A program made the translations under genes and the position numbers. Shown here in pieces: positions 25,580-33,133 of a stretch of DNA of 50,049 bases. The stretch is from the NCBI GenBank assembly GCA_902791215.1, contig CADAUZ010000013.1, forward strand, positions 1 to 50,049, written 5' to 3'. The notes under the pieces are model-generated. The model made no database searches. It had not been told where the DNA came from and saw nothing but the letters and a program-made list of their open reading frames with translations. The stretch's first letter is position 1. Every line of letters starts with the position of its first letter. Origin of the DNA: Oscillospiraceae bacterium. Lineage in GTDB: Bacteria > Bacillota > Clostridia > Oscillospirales > Oscillospiraceae.

Positions 25580-26995
25580 ATGGAAAAAGCGTCCGTCTTT
25601 TTCAAGCGGATCATGCTGGGCATCCTGCTCGCTTTGCTGGGACTCACCCTGTGCCTTGCGGTGCGCGAAGGGCTCACCGCCCGTTCCTACCTCCTGGCCC
25701 TGGTGCTGGGGGCCGGATGGGCGGCGGGCCTGTACTGGCTCCTGCGCCGCTATGCGCTCCCTGTACCGCGGCACGCGGCTCTATGGGCGATGGGCGTGTG
25801 CTTTATCATGAATCTCGCCTGGGTGCTTGCCGTGCGCATCGAGCCCTTCAGCGACTATCAGGAGTACTGGGACGTGGCCCGGGCGCTGGCAAACGGCACG
25901 GAGATCCCCGATGCCTGGTATGTCGCCATGTACCCCCACATCCTCGGCACCGCCACGATCCTCAGTGCGCTGCAGCGCGTGTTCGGGGAGTCGGTTTTTG
26001 CGGTGACGGTGCTCAACGTCGTACTCACGGCTTTAAGCTGCGGCCTTGTGTGGCTGCTTGCGAAAGAGCTTGCGGGTGAGCGGGCAGCGTTCCTTGCGGC
26101 GCTCTTGTGGGCCGTCACGCCCTGCAAGCTGATGCTCGGCTCGCTCGTGTTTTCCGAGCCGATCTATACCTTTTTGATCCTGCTGTTTTTCCTGCTGTTT
26201 CTGCGTCTGGAAAAGCTCATCGAAAAAGAGCCGCTGCCCGCGCTGCTGCTCGCGCTTGCGCTCGGGCTGCTGCTCGCGGCGATCAACCTGGTGCGCCCCA
26301 TTGCGCTGATCCTCGTGATCGCGGCGGCGCTGTGGATCGTTTTCCTGCGGGGTGAGAAGGCAAAGAACGCCCGGCTCTGGGCGCTTTGGCTTGCGGCTTT
26401 TCTTGTGATGACGGCGGTGTTTCGCGTGTCCGGCTCGCTCTGGGACCGGCATGTGGAAAGGCTCCTCGGGCAGGAGATCGCGTCCGTGCCCTGGTATAAC
26501 ATTTACGTGGGCTTCAACGAGACCACCGGCGGCACCTACGCCGAGGAGGACATGGATCTGCTGACCGCCTACCTCAAGCAGGGCAAATCCGCGCCCGAGG
26601 CCCAGGAGAGCATGATCCCCCATCTGAAGGAGCGACTTGCCTCCGGCATCAACTTCCCGAAGCTGTTTGCGGTGAAGCTCTTCTCCTTCCTCGGCGCCGA
26701 CCAGCTGGGCGGCTACACCTACCGCTTCACACGCTCGGAGCGCTTTGTGAAGATCTGCATGGGTGTGTGCAATGTGTTTTACTACGGCGTGTTCCTCGCC
26801 GCCGTCGCGGGTATCATGCGCCTGTTCCGGTCAAGAGCGCTCGGCGCCGGATTGCTGCTGCCGCTCTACTTTCTGGGCCTGACGCTTGCCCACATGCTGG
26901 TGGAGGTCTCCGACCGCTACCACTATTCCCTGATCCCCATCCTCATCATCTTCGCCGCCCTCGGCTTTGCCGGGGAGGAAAGGAGAACGCAATGA
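25580..26995 (+). CDS. GT-C-fold membrane glycosyltransferase (GT39-like)
   Basis: A 471-residue integral membrane protein with about 11-12 hydrophobic helices. After TM2 the first external loop holds the acidic pair seen in GT-C enzymes (RIEPFSDYQEYWD). A large soluble loop (about 300-370) lies between late helices. It likely transfers a sugar from a polyprenyl-phosphate donor to a cell-envelope acceptor. It overlaps by ATGA with a GtrB-like enzyme that could make that donor. Acceptor unknown. Confidence 0.75.
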   Translation: MEKASVFFKRIMLGILLALLGLTLCLAVREGLTARSYLLALVLGAGWAAGLYWLLRRYALPVPRHAALWAMGVCFIMNLAWVLAVRIEPFSDYQEYWDVARALANGTEIPDAWYVAMYPHILGTATILSALQRVFGESVFAVTVLNVVLTALSCGLVWLLAKELAGERAAFLAALLWAVTPCKLMLGSLVFSEPIYTFLILLFFLLFLRLEKLIEKEPLPALLLALALGLLLAAINLVRPIALILVIAAALWIVFLRGEKAKNARLWALWLAAFLVMTAVFRVSGSLWDRHVERLLGQEIASVPWYNIYVGFNETTGGTYAEEDMDLLTAYLKQGKSAPEAQESMIPHLKERLASGINFPKLFAVKLFSFLGADQLGGYTYRFTRSERFVKICMGVCNVFYYGVFLAAVAGIMRLFRSRALGAGLLLPLYFLGLTLAHMLVEVSDRYHYSLIPILIIFAALGFAGEERRTQ

Positions 26996-27960
26996 ACAAG
27001 ATCCCGCGCCTTTTTATCGTCATCCCGTGCTATAACGAGGAGGCGGTGCTGCCCATCACGGCCCCGCTGTTTCTCAATAAGATCCTGAGCCTCGCCGAAG
27101 CGGGCAAGATCACCCCGGACAGCCGCGTCCTCTTTGTCAACGACGGCAGCCGCGACCGCACCTGGGACATCATCCGCATGCTCGCAAAGCAGGACGAGCA
27201 CTATATCGGCATCTGCCAGAGCCGCAACCGCGGCCATCAGAATGCGGTGCTGGCGGGCCTCATGGAGGCCAAGGACCAATGCGACATCACCATCTCCATC
27301 GACTGCGACGGCCAGGACGACATCAACGCCATGGACAAGATGGTGGACGCCTACCTCGACGGCTGCGATGTGGTGTACGGCGTACGCTCGAGCCGCGAGA
27401 CCGACACCTTCTTCAAGCGCTTCACCGCCGAGAGCTTTTACAAGTTCCTCGCCATGATGGGGGCGGAGGTGGTCTTCAACCACGCCGACTACCGCCTCAT
27501 CTCGGCCCGTGTGCTCAAGGAGTTTGCCAATTTCAAGGAGGTCAACCTCTATCTTCGCGGCATGGTGCCCCTGGTGGGCTTCAAGTCCACCTCCGTCAGC
27601 TATTCAAGGGCCGAGCGCATGGCGGGCGAGAGCCACTATCCGCTCAAAAAAATGATCGGCCTTGCCGTCGACGGGGTGACCAGCCTCTCCGTCAAGCCCC
27701 TGAGCATGATCTTCGGCCTCGGCTTTGTGATCGCGCTGGTGAGCTTCCTGTTCTGCATCTGGGCGCTCATCACCGCCCTGTGCGGGAAATCCGTCCCCGG
27801 CTGGGCCAGCATGACCTGCATCATCTGCTTTGTCAGCGGCGTGCAGATCCTCTGCCTCGGCGTCATGGCCGAGTACATCGGCAAGATCTACATGGAGACC
27901 AAGCAGCGCCCGCGCTACATCATCAGCGAGCGGACCTGGGACGAAAAGGAAAAAGAATAA
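26992..27960 (+). CDS. GtrB/DPM1-like family 2 glycosyltransferase
   Basis: A 322-residue protein. It has an N-terminal GT-A domain with FIVIPCYNEE, VNDGSRDRTW and the DCDGQDD metal/nucleotide site, and a GVRSSRETDTFFKR segment. Two C-terminal transmembrane helices (about 230-300) follow, typical of polyprenyl-phosphate glucosyl/mannosyltransferases. It should load a hexose onto undecaprenyl phosphate for the adjacent GT-C enzyme. The ATG at 26992 has AAAGGAG 6 nt upstream; longer in-frame starts lie inside the previous gene. Confidence 0.88.
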   Translation: MNKIPRLFIVIPCYNEEAVLPITAPLFLNKILSLAEAGKITPDSRVLFVNDGSRDRTWDIIRMLAKQDEHYIGICQSRNRGHQNAVLAGLMEAKDQCDITISIDCDGQDDINAMDKMVDAYLDGCDVVYGVRSSRETDTFFKRFTAESFYKFLAMMGAEVVFNHADYRLISARVLKEFANFKEVNLYLRGMVPLVGFKSTSVSYSRAERMAGESHYPLKKMIGLAVDGVTSLSVKPLSMIFGLGFVIALVSFLFCIWALITALCGKSVPGWASMTCIICFVSGVQILCLGVMAEYIGKIYMETKQRPRYIISERTWDEKEKE

Positions 27961-28003
27961 ACGAAGGGGCCGCTGCTCTCCGCGTGCAGCGACCCCAAAC
28001 CAT

Positions 28004-28086
28004 GTCATCCTGAGGCCTTCGGGCCGAAGGATCTTTTCACGGTGACAGAGCCGGAGAAAAGATCCTTCGCTGACGCTCAGGATGAC
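28004..28086. repeat. Palindromic repeat C, copy 1
   Basis: An 83-bp element with terminal inverted repeats GTCATCCTGAG...CGAAGGATCTTTTC and its complement ending CGCTCAGGATGAC. A second copy is at 40656-40733. It ends 4 nt from the MATE stop codon and fills most of the gap between two convergent genes. Confidence 0.85.
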
Positions 28087-28090
28087 TTTT

Positions 28091-29458
28091 TCATTCGTGT
28101 GCGTGCCCCAGTGCCGCGCGCGTGCAGCGCTCGAGCCAGGGGGCTTTGAGATAATAGATCAGATACACCAGCGCCGTGACGCCCCAGGTGAAGGGATAGC
28201 TGAAGCTCACGCCCGCGATGGTGTTCCAGTGGGGCACCACCAGGGCGATCCACAGGATGCGCAGCAGGCACACGCCCACAAGGCTGATGACCATGGGCCA
28301 GAAGGAATCCCCCGCGCCGCGCAGGGCATTGGAGAGAATGTCGATGAACACCCACACCACATAGAAGGGGGCAAAGTACCACATCATCTTCCGCGCAAGC
28401 TGGATGACCTCGGGGTCCGAGGAGAACATGCGCAGCATCCAGGGCGCGAGACTTAAAAGCAGCACCGACATGCAGGCGGTCACGATAATGTCCGTCAGCA
28501 GCCACTGCTTTACGCCCCTGCGCATGCGGTCGTATTTGCCCGCGCCGAAGTTCTGCCCCACAAAGGTGCAAAGCGCGGTCCCCATGGCGTTGCTCGTGAC
28601 CCAGTAGAGGGCGTCGAATTTACTGATGGCGGTCCAGGCAGCCACCGTCACGGTGCCGAAGTTGTTGACCGCCGCCTGAATGATGATGTTGGAGAGAGAG
28701 TACATGGAGCCCTGCACCGCCGCCGGGACACCCAGGTAGAGGATACGCTTGAGGGAGGCGGGGTAGATGCGCAGCTCCTTCAGGCGAAAGCGCCAGGGGC
28801 CCTCTGCTCTTGCCAGATGGATGAGCAGCAGCACTGAGCTGAAGGTCAGGGAGATCCCGGTCGCCCACGCGGCGCCCGCAACGCCCCAGGGCAGTACTGC
28901 CACGAACAGCAGGTCCAGCACGATGTTCAGCAGGCAGCAGACAGCCAGGAAGATGAGCGGCCAGCGGGAGTCGCCCACCGCGCGCAGGATGCCGGAGCCG
29001 ATGTTGAAAAGCAGCATCCCCGCCGCGCCGAGATAGTAGATGCGCAGATACACGGCGGAGTCCGCCAGGATGTCCGCCGGGGTCTTCACCACGCGCAGCG
29101 ACCAGGGGGCGGACAGCCACCCCAGCCCCGACAGCAGTACCCCCGCAAACATGCAGAAGCAGAGAATGGTATGTACTGCGTGCGAAAGCTGGTCATCGTC
29201 GTGCGCGCCGTAGTACTGGGAGATCACCACAGTCGCCCCAGTGCCGAGACCGGTAAAGAAGCCGATGACCAGATTGGTGATGACGGCGGGACTGCCGCCC
29301 ACCGCCGCCAGGGCCGCCGGGCCGAGACAGCGCCCGACCACGATGGCGTCCACGGTATTGTATAGCTGGAAAAAGAGCTGACCGATGAGGATGGGAAAGA
29401 AAAAGCGCGTCAGCTTTCCCAGAATGCTCCCCCTCGTCAGATCCTGACTTTCGTTCAT
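28091..29458 (-). CDS. MATE-family multidrug/organic cation efflux transporter
   Basis: A 455-residue, 12-helix MATE exporter (two MatE domains). It has the N-terminal GSILGKLTRFFFPILIGQLFFQLYNTVDAIVVGR and the matching second-half signature FGTVTVAAWTAISKFDALYWV. Clostridial members of this NorM/DinF-like branch usually export drugs or metabolites with Na+ or H+. The start has only a modest AGGG site at about 11 nt. A -10 TATAAT is visible on the minus strand at 29494-29499 with TTGCTT 17 bp upstream. Confidence 0.9.
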   Translation of the reverse strand: MNESQDLTRGSILGKLTRFFFPILIGQLFFQLYNTVDAIVVGRCLGPAALAAVGGSPAVITNLVIGFFTGLGTGATVVISQYYGAHDDDQLSHAVHTILCFCMFAGVLLSGLGWLSAPWSLRVVKTPADILADSAVYLRIYYLGAAGMLLFNIGSGILRAVGDSRWPLIFLAVCCLLNIVLDLLFVAVLPWGVAGAAWATGISLTFSSVLLLIHLARAEGPWRFRLKELRIYPASLKRILYLGVPAAVQGSMYSLSNIIIQAAVNNFGTVTVAAWTAISKFDALYWVTSNAMGTALCTFVGQNFGAGKYDRMRRGVKQWLLTDIIVTACMSVLLLSLAPWMLRMFSSDPEVIQLARKMMWYFAPFYVVWVFIDILSNALRGAGDSFWPMVISLVGVCLLRILWIALVVPHWNTIAGVSFSYPFTWGVTALVYLIYYLKAPWLERCTRAALGHAHE

Positions 29459-29463
29459 CTGCG

Positions 29464-29514
29464 TTGATCCCTGCCTTTCACAAAGTGAAGGGCATTATAC
29501 AGCGCAGGGATCAA
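29464..29514 (-). promoter_or_regulatory. Inverted repeat spanning the MATE gene promoter and leader
   Basis: TTGATCCCTG (29464-29473) and CAGGGATCAA (29505-29514) are perfect complements. They enclose the -10 box and a small CCTTTCAC/GTGAAGG stem. One arm overlaps the weak ribosome-binding region. It may be a pair of half-sites for a regulator. Confidence 0.45.
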
Positions 29515-29525
29515 AAAAGCAAGGG

Positions 29526-30566
29526 TCAATAGTGGATGACGTTTCCCGCGTTCCGGATGCTATGGAGTACCGGGGCGGCCTCCTCGCTTTCAAACCAGGC
29601 GGCGGTGGTCTCCGGCACCAGGCGGCGGAAGGTGTCCATGTCACCCTCCTGCAGGGCCTTGCGCACGGCGGAGGCGCTGATGGCCTGCCCGCCGTCGGCC
29701 TTGCGGGGGATGATGCGGCACTCGATCCCGGCCTTCGGCAGCTCCTCGGCCATAATTTTGTTGTAAAGCCCCGTGACCTGGCTCGTCGGCTCTTCGCCCA
29801 CAAAGCGGGCGGTGACGTTCAGGGCCGCGGCGATCTTTTTGAAGATCTCCAGGTCGAGCCGCGCGTGGCCCTCGATGACCTTCGCCTCATCCTTGAGAAA
29901 ATAGCTCGGGAAGGTGGCGGAGCTGATGATGTAGGGCCCGCTGTCGTGCAGGACGACGTTGGGCAGATGGGCCGTGCCGCGGCGCACCAGCTCTTTTCGT
30001 ACGGAGAAGGGGACGAGGCTTGCGTCCTCGCTCACCACAAAGAGGTGGAGCGTGTCGCATCCTGCCGCCGCCGTCTCGGCCAGGTACTGGTGGCCCAGGG
30101 TGAAGGGGTTGGCGTTCATGACGAGGGCGGCGGACCTCCCCTCCGTCCTTGTCTTCTCCAACCGCTTGAGGTATTTATTAAATCCGTCGCGGCGGTTTTC
30201 CATAAAGACCAGGGTACCGTCCACCCGGGCGATCTCATAAAAGCCCAGGTCGCCGAAGAACTTGGCCGAGGCAATCTTGGTGTACAGGAACAGGGACAGG
30301 TTGCCGCGCTCGTGCTGCACCTCGATGAGGTGGGTGATGACCTGGTTGAGCAGCCCCTCGCCCTGGTGCTCATGGCTCACGGCAAAGCAGCGCAGGGTGT
30401 TTCCGAAGCAGGAGCCGGTGGCGATGACGCGGTAGTCCTCGTCGTACATCGCCGCGATGTAGTCGAGGTTCCCGTCGCGCTGTATGCCTTCCTGCTGCAA
30501 AAGCGCGTCCACCTGCCTGAGCGCGCGCTGGTCGGAAGGGGAGACGCGGGAGATGCTGTAGGCCAT
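29526..30566 (-). CDS. citC: [Citrate (pro-3S)-lyase] ligase-like protein (CitC family)
   Basis: A 346-residue protein. An N-terminal GNAT-like domain (about 25-130; HEHQGEGLLNQVITHL) is followed by a nucleotidyltransferase-fold ligase domain with the ATP site NPFTLGHQYL and the ISASAVRKAL C-terminal signature. CitC acetylates the prosthetic group of citrate lyase. No citDEFGX genes are in the window, so this is an orphan copy that may serve another acyl-carrier or a distant lyase locus. Its stop lies just before the MATE promoter. Confidence 0.85.
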   Translation of the reverse strand: MAYSISRVSPSDQRALRQVDALLQQEGIQRDGNLDYIAAMYDEDYRVIATGSCFGNTLRCFAVSHEHQGEGLLNQVITHLIEVQHERGNLSLFLYTKIASAKFFGDLGFYEIARVDGTLVFMENRRDGFNKYLKRLEKTRTEGRSAALVMNANPFTLGHQYLAETAAAGCDTLHLFVVSEDASLVPFSVRKELVRRGTAHLPNVVLHDSGPYIISSATFPSYFLKDEAKVIEGHARLDLEIFKKIAAALNVTARFVGEEPTSQVTGLYNKIMAEELPKAGIECRIIPRKADGGQAISASAVRKALQEGDMDTFRRLVPETTAAWFESEEAAPVLHSIRNAGNVIHY

Positions 30567-30581
30567 GGTGCTGTCCTCCGT

Positions 30582-31526
30582 TTATTTCAGGCTTCCCACA
30601 TACTTGCTGCACTGCATGGCGGCGATCGCGCCGTCGGAGCAGGCGGTGACCACCTGGCGCAGCGGCGTCACGCGCACGTCGCCGGCGGCATACACGCCGG
30701 GGATGTTGGTCTCCATTTTGGCATTGGTTTTGATATAGCCGCCCTCCATGTCGAGGATGCCCTCAAACATGCCGGTGGTCTTGCGGCCCGTGAAGCCGAA
30801 GAGACCGAACATGCCGTCCTCGGGGGCGGCGGTGATTTTCGTAAGCTCCCCGGATTCCGTGTCCCGCAAGGTAATCTCGCTGAGCACCCCGTCGCCGCCG
30901 AGGTCCGCGACCTCCACGCCGCAGCGGATCTCGATCTTCGGGTTGTCCTCCAGCTCCTTCAATACGTCGGGCGTGACGGAGAGGGCCTTGCCCTTGTGCA
31001 GCATGATGAGGCGCTTTGCAAATTTAGAAAGGTAGATCGCCTCCTCCGCCGCGATGCCGTTGCCACCGACAGTGTAGATGTCGAGCCCGGTGAAGAAATT
31101 CGCGTCGCACACGGCGCAGTAGCTCACGCCGCGGCCCACAAAGTCCGCCTCGTGCTCGCAGCCGATAAAGCGCGTCATGGCCCCGGTGCAGAGGATGACG
31201 GACTTTGCCAGATACTCGCCGCGATTGCCGACGAGCTTTTTGACCGGCCCGGAGAAGTCACAGGCGCTGATGGTGTCGCTGACGCGCTCGCAGCCGAACT
31301 TCATGCACTGCTCGCTCATGGGGGCGATGAGCTCCTGACCGCTCATGCCCTGAATGTTGGGCTGGCCGGGGTAGTTTTCGATCTCGTGGGTCAGGATGAT
31401 CTGCCCGCCGTCCGCGCCCTTTTCGATGATCAGGACCGAGAGCTTTGCCCGCCCGGCGTAAATACCCGCAGCCAGACCGGCGGGGCCGCCGCCGAGGATC
31501 ATCACGTCGTAAATTTTGTTTTCCAT
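30582..31526 (-). CDS. Thioredoxin reductase-like FAD flavoprotein
   Basis: A 314-residue protein of the low-Mr thioredoxin-reductase fold. FAD motif GGGPAGLAAGIYAGRA (12-27), redox CAVC (137-140; usual form CATC) and C-terminal AAGDVR are present. The NADPH-binding parts deviate: GGNGIAAEEA replaces GGGDSAxEEA and HKGKALSV replaces HRRxxxRA, so the 2'-phosphate-binding arginines are missing. It may use NADH or reduced ferredoxin instead of NADPH. No thioredoxin gene lies next to it. AGGAGG is 7 nt before the ATG. Confidence 0.85.
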   Translation of the reverse strand: MENKIYDVMILGGGPAGLAAGIYAGRAKLSVLIIEKGADGGQIILTHEIENYPGQPNIQGMSGQELIAPMSEQCMKFGCERVSDTISACDFSGPVKKLVGNRGEYLAKSVILCTGAMTRFIGCEHEADFVGRGVSYCAVCDANFFTGLDIYTVGGNGIAAEEAIYLSKFAKRLIMLHKGKALSVTPDVLKELEDNPKIEIRCGVEVADLGGDGVLSEITLRDTESGELTKITAAPEDGMFGLFGFTGRKTTGMFEGILDMEGGYIKTNAKMETNIPGVYAAGDVRVTPLRQVVTACSDGAIAAMQCSKYVGSLK

Positions 31527-31556
31527 GTTTTTGCCTCCTGCGTTTCGTTTGCTTTT

Positions 31557-31585
31557 ATTATATACGAAGCGCGTATATTATTCAA
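31557..31585 (-). promoter_or_regulatory. Promoter of the thioredoxin reductase-like gene
   Basis: TTGAAT and TATAAT on the minus strand with a 17-bp spacer. Confidence 0.75.
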
Positions 31586-31592
31586 GCGCTTG
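31583..31592. promoter_or_regulatory. Palindrome shared by two divergent -35 boxes
   Basis: CAAGCGCTTG is perfectly palindromic and overlaps the -35 hexamers of both divergent promoters (31580-31585 and 31590-31595). A protein bound here would shut both. Confidence 0.5.
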
Positions 31593-31618
31593 CAAGACCT
31601 GTTCTCGTGGAGTATAAT
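31590..31618 (+). promoter_or_regulatory. Promoter of the ECF S-component gene
   Basis: TTGCAA and TATAAT with a 17-bp spacer, 29 nt before the ATG. Confidence 0.75.
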
Positions 31619-31647
31619 CATGTCAATCTGTGGGGGGAAGTGATTCT

Positions 31648-32154
31648 ATGCCCGACACCAAAAAACTCATCGTCTCCGCCCAGCTTCTGGCGCTGGACGT
31701 GGTGCTTACGCGCCTGCTTGCCATCAATACGCCCGTCATGAAGATCGGCCTCGGCTTTGCGGCGGTGGCTTTGTGCGCCATATTATACGGCCCCTGGTGG
31801 ACTGCCCTGGTGGCTGCGCTGGGGGACCTGGCAGGCGCGCTGTTGTTTCCGACGGGGGCCTTCTTCCCGGGTTTTACACTGACGGCGGCCTGCACCGGCC
31901 TCATCTTCGGCCTGTGCCTGTACCGCAGGGACAAAAGCCTTCTCTGGCCCATCCTCGCGGCGGCCCTCAACGTGCTGCTGGTGTCGTATCTTGCCAATAC
32001 CGCCATGATCTCCTATATCAGCGGCACGCCGTATACCACGCTTCTCAAGGCGCGGGCGGTGCAGCTTGCGGTCATGCTGCCGGTGCAAGGTGCGGTACTG
32101 AGCTTCCTTCACCGCTCATCCGCCATCAAAAAGCTGCTGGAAAAAGCAGAATAA
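31648..32154 (+). CDS. folT: ECF transporter S component (folate-type)
   Basis: A 168-residue membrane protein with about five to six helices: the substrate-capturing subunit of an energy-coupling-factor importer. LVVLTRLLAI-like opening, the ILYGPWWTALVAALGDLAGALLFPTGAFFPGFTLTAACTGLIFG core and the short charged tail fit the FolT (folate family) S components. EcfA and EcfT subunits must be elsewhere. The ATG at 31648 has GGGGGAAG 7 nt upstream. The vitamin specificity is from family resemblance only. Confidence 0.75.
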   Translation: MPDTKKLIVSAQLLALDVVLTRLLAINTPVMKIGLGFAAVALCAILYGPWWTALVAALGDLAGALLFPTGAFFPGFTLTAACTGLIFGLCLYRRDKSLLWPILAAALNVLLVSYLANTAMISYISGTPYTTLLKARAVQLAVMLPVQGAVLSFLHRSSAIKKLLEKAE

Positions 32155-32173
32155 CAAAAATCCACGTATAAGC

Positions 32174-32223
32174 GTTGACTTTATCCTGCATGTCGCGTAA
32201 AATAGAAGTGTTGCAAAGTCAAC
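32174..32223. promoter_or_regulatory. 9-bp inverted repeat flanking the nfnAB promoter
   Basis: GTTGACTTT (32174-32182) and AAAGTCAAC (32215-32223) are perfect complements about 41 bp apart, four helical turns. The left arm contains the -35 box; the right arm lies just past the start point. Confidence 0.45.
32175..32203 (+). promoter_or_regulatory. nfnAB promoter
   Basis: TTGACT and TAAAAT with a 17-bp spacer. Confidence 0.75.
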
Positions 32224-32266
32224 AGAAAAACCGCAAAACCATTATTATATGTATAGAGGTGTTTCC

Positions 32267-33133
32267 ATGTACAAGGTAGTAACCAAGCGTTTCCTCAACG
32301 ACGCCAAGACCATCTGCCTGTTCGAGATTGAGGCGCCGCTGGCGGCCAAGCACGCGCAGGCCGGTCAGTTCGTCATCTTCCGTCTGGACGAGCAGGGCGA
32401 GCGCGTCCCTGTCTCCGTTGCCGACTGGGACCGTGAGAAGGGCACCGTGTCCGTCATGGTGCAGGCGGCCGGCCGCACCACCAAAATGCTCCACACCGTC
32501 GAGCAGGGCGATTACATCTCCGACTTCGTCGGCCCCCTCGGCCGCGCCACCGAGATGGAAGGCCTCAAGAAGGTCTGCGTGGTCGGCGGCGGCGTGGGCT
32601 GCGCCATTGCCTACCCCATCGCGAAAGAGATGCACAAGCGCGGCATCGAGGTCACCTTCATCGGCGGTTTCCGCTCCGCTGACATCGTCATCCTCAAGGA
32701 CGAGCTGAAGGAGGCCTCCGACAAGCTCATCATGTGCACCGACGACGGCACCTACGGCGAGAAGGGCTTCACCACCGTCTTCCTCAAGCAGGAGATCGAA
32801 AACAACATCAAAGAGGGCAAGCCCCAGTTTGACCGCGTCATCGCCATCGGCCCCGATATCATGATGAAGTTCCTGGCCGACGTGACCCGCCCCTACGGCA
32901 TCAGCACCATCATCTCCCTCGACCCCATCATGGTCGACGGCACCGGCATGTGCGGCGGCTGCCGCGTCATCGTCGGCGGCGAGACCAAGTTCGCCTGCGT
33001 CGACGGCCCCGACTTTGACGCACACCAGGTCGATTTTGATTCGCTCCTGAAGCGCGCCGCCTTCTACAAGGAGGAGCAGGATTTGGCCGCCCAGCACATC
33101 TGCAACATGACGGGAGGAAAGAGAAATGGCTAA
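32267..33133 (+). CDS. nfnA: NADH-dependent ferredoxin:NADP+ oxidoreductase, small subunit NfnA
   Basis: A 288-residue FNR-family flavoprotein. An FAD-binding beta-barrel (1-100; HAQAGQFVIFR, VPVSVADWD) and an NAD-binding domain (CVVGGGVGCAIAYPIAKEM) are followed by a C-terminal 2Fe-2S cluster with D-GTGM-C-GG-C...FAC ligands. With NfnB it bifurcates electrons between NADH, ferredoxin and NADP+ in the cytosol. The ATG at 32267 has AGAGGTG at 5 nt; an earlier ATG (32249) lacks a site. It overlaps nfnB by 8 nt. A sulfide dehydrogenase label is used for the same family. Confidence 0.9.
   Translation: MYKVVTKRFLNDAKTICLFEIEAPLAAKHAQAGQFVIFRLDEQGERVPVSVADWDREKGTVSVMVQAAGRTTKMLHTVEQGDYISDFVGPLGRATEMEGLKKVCVVGGGVGCAIAYPIAKEMHKRGIEVTFIGGFRSADIVILKDELKEASDKLIMCTDDGTYGEKGFTTVFLKQEIENNIKEGKPQFDRVIAIGPDIMMKFLADVTRPYGISTIISLDPIMVDGTGMCGGCRVIVGGETKFACVDGPDFDAHQVDFDSLLKRAAFYKEEQDLAAQHICNMTGGKRNG

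Noticed and set aside
29532-31643. A 703-codon plus-strand frame over citC and the flavoprotein
   Set aside because: Antisense shadow; the minus-strand genes have clear motifs, starts and promoters.
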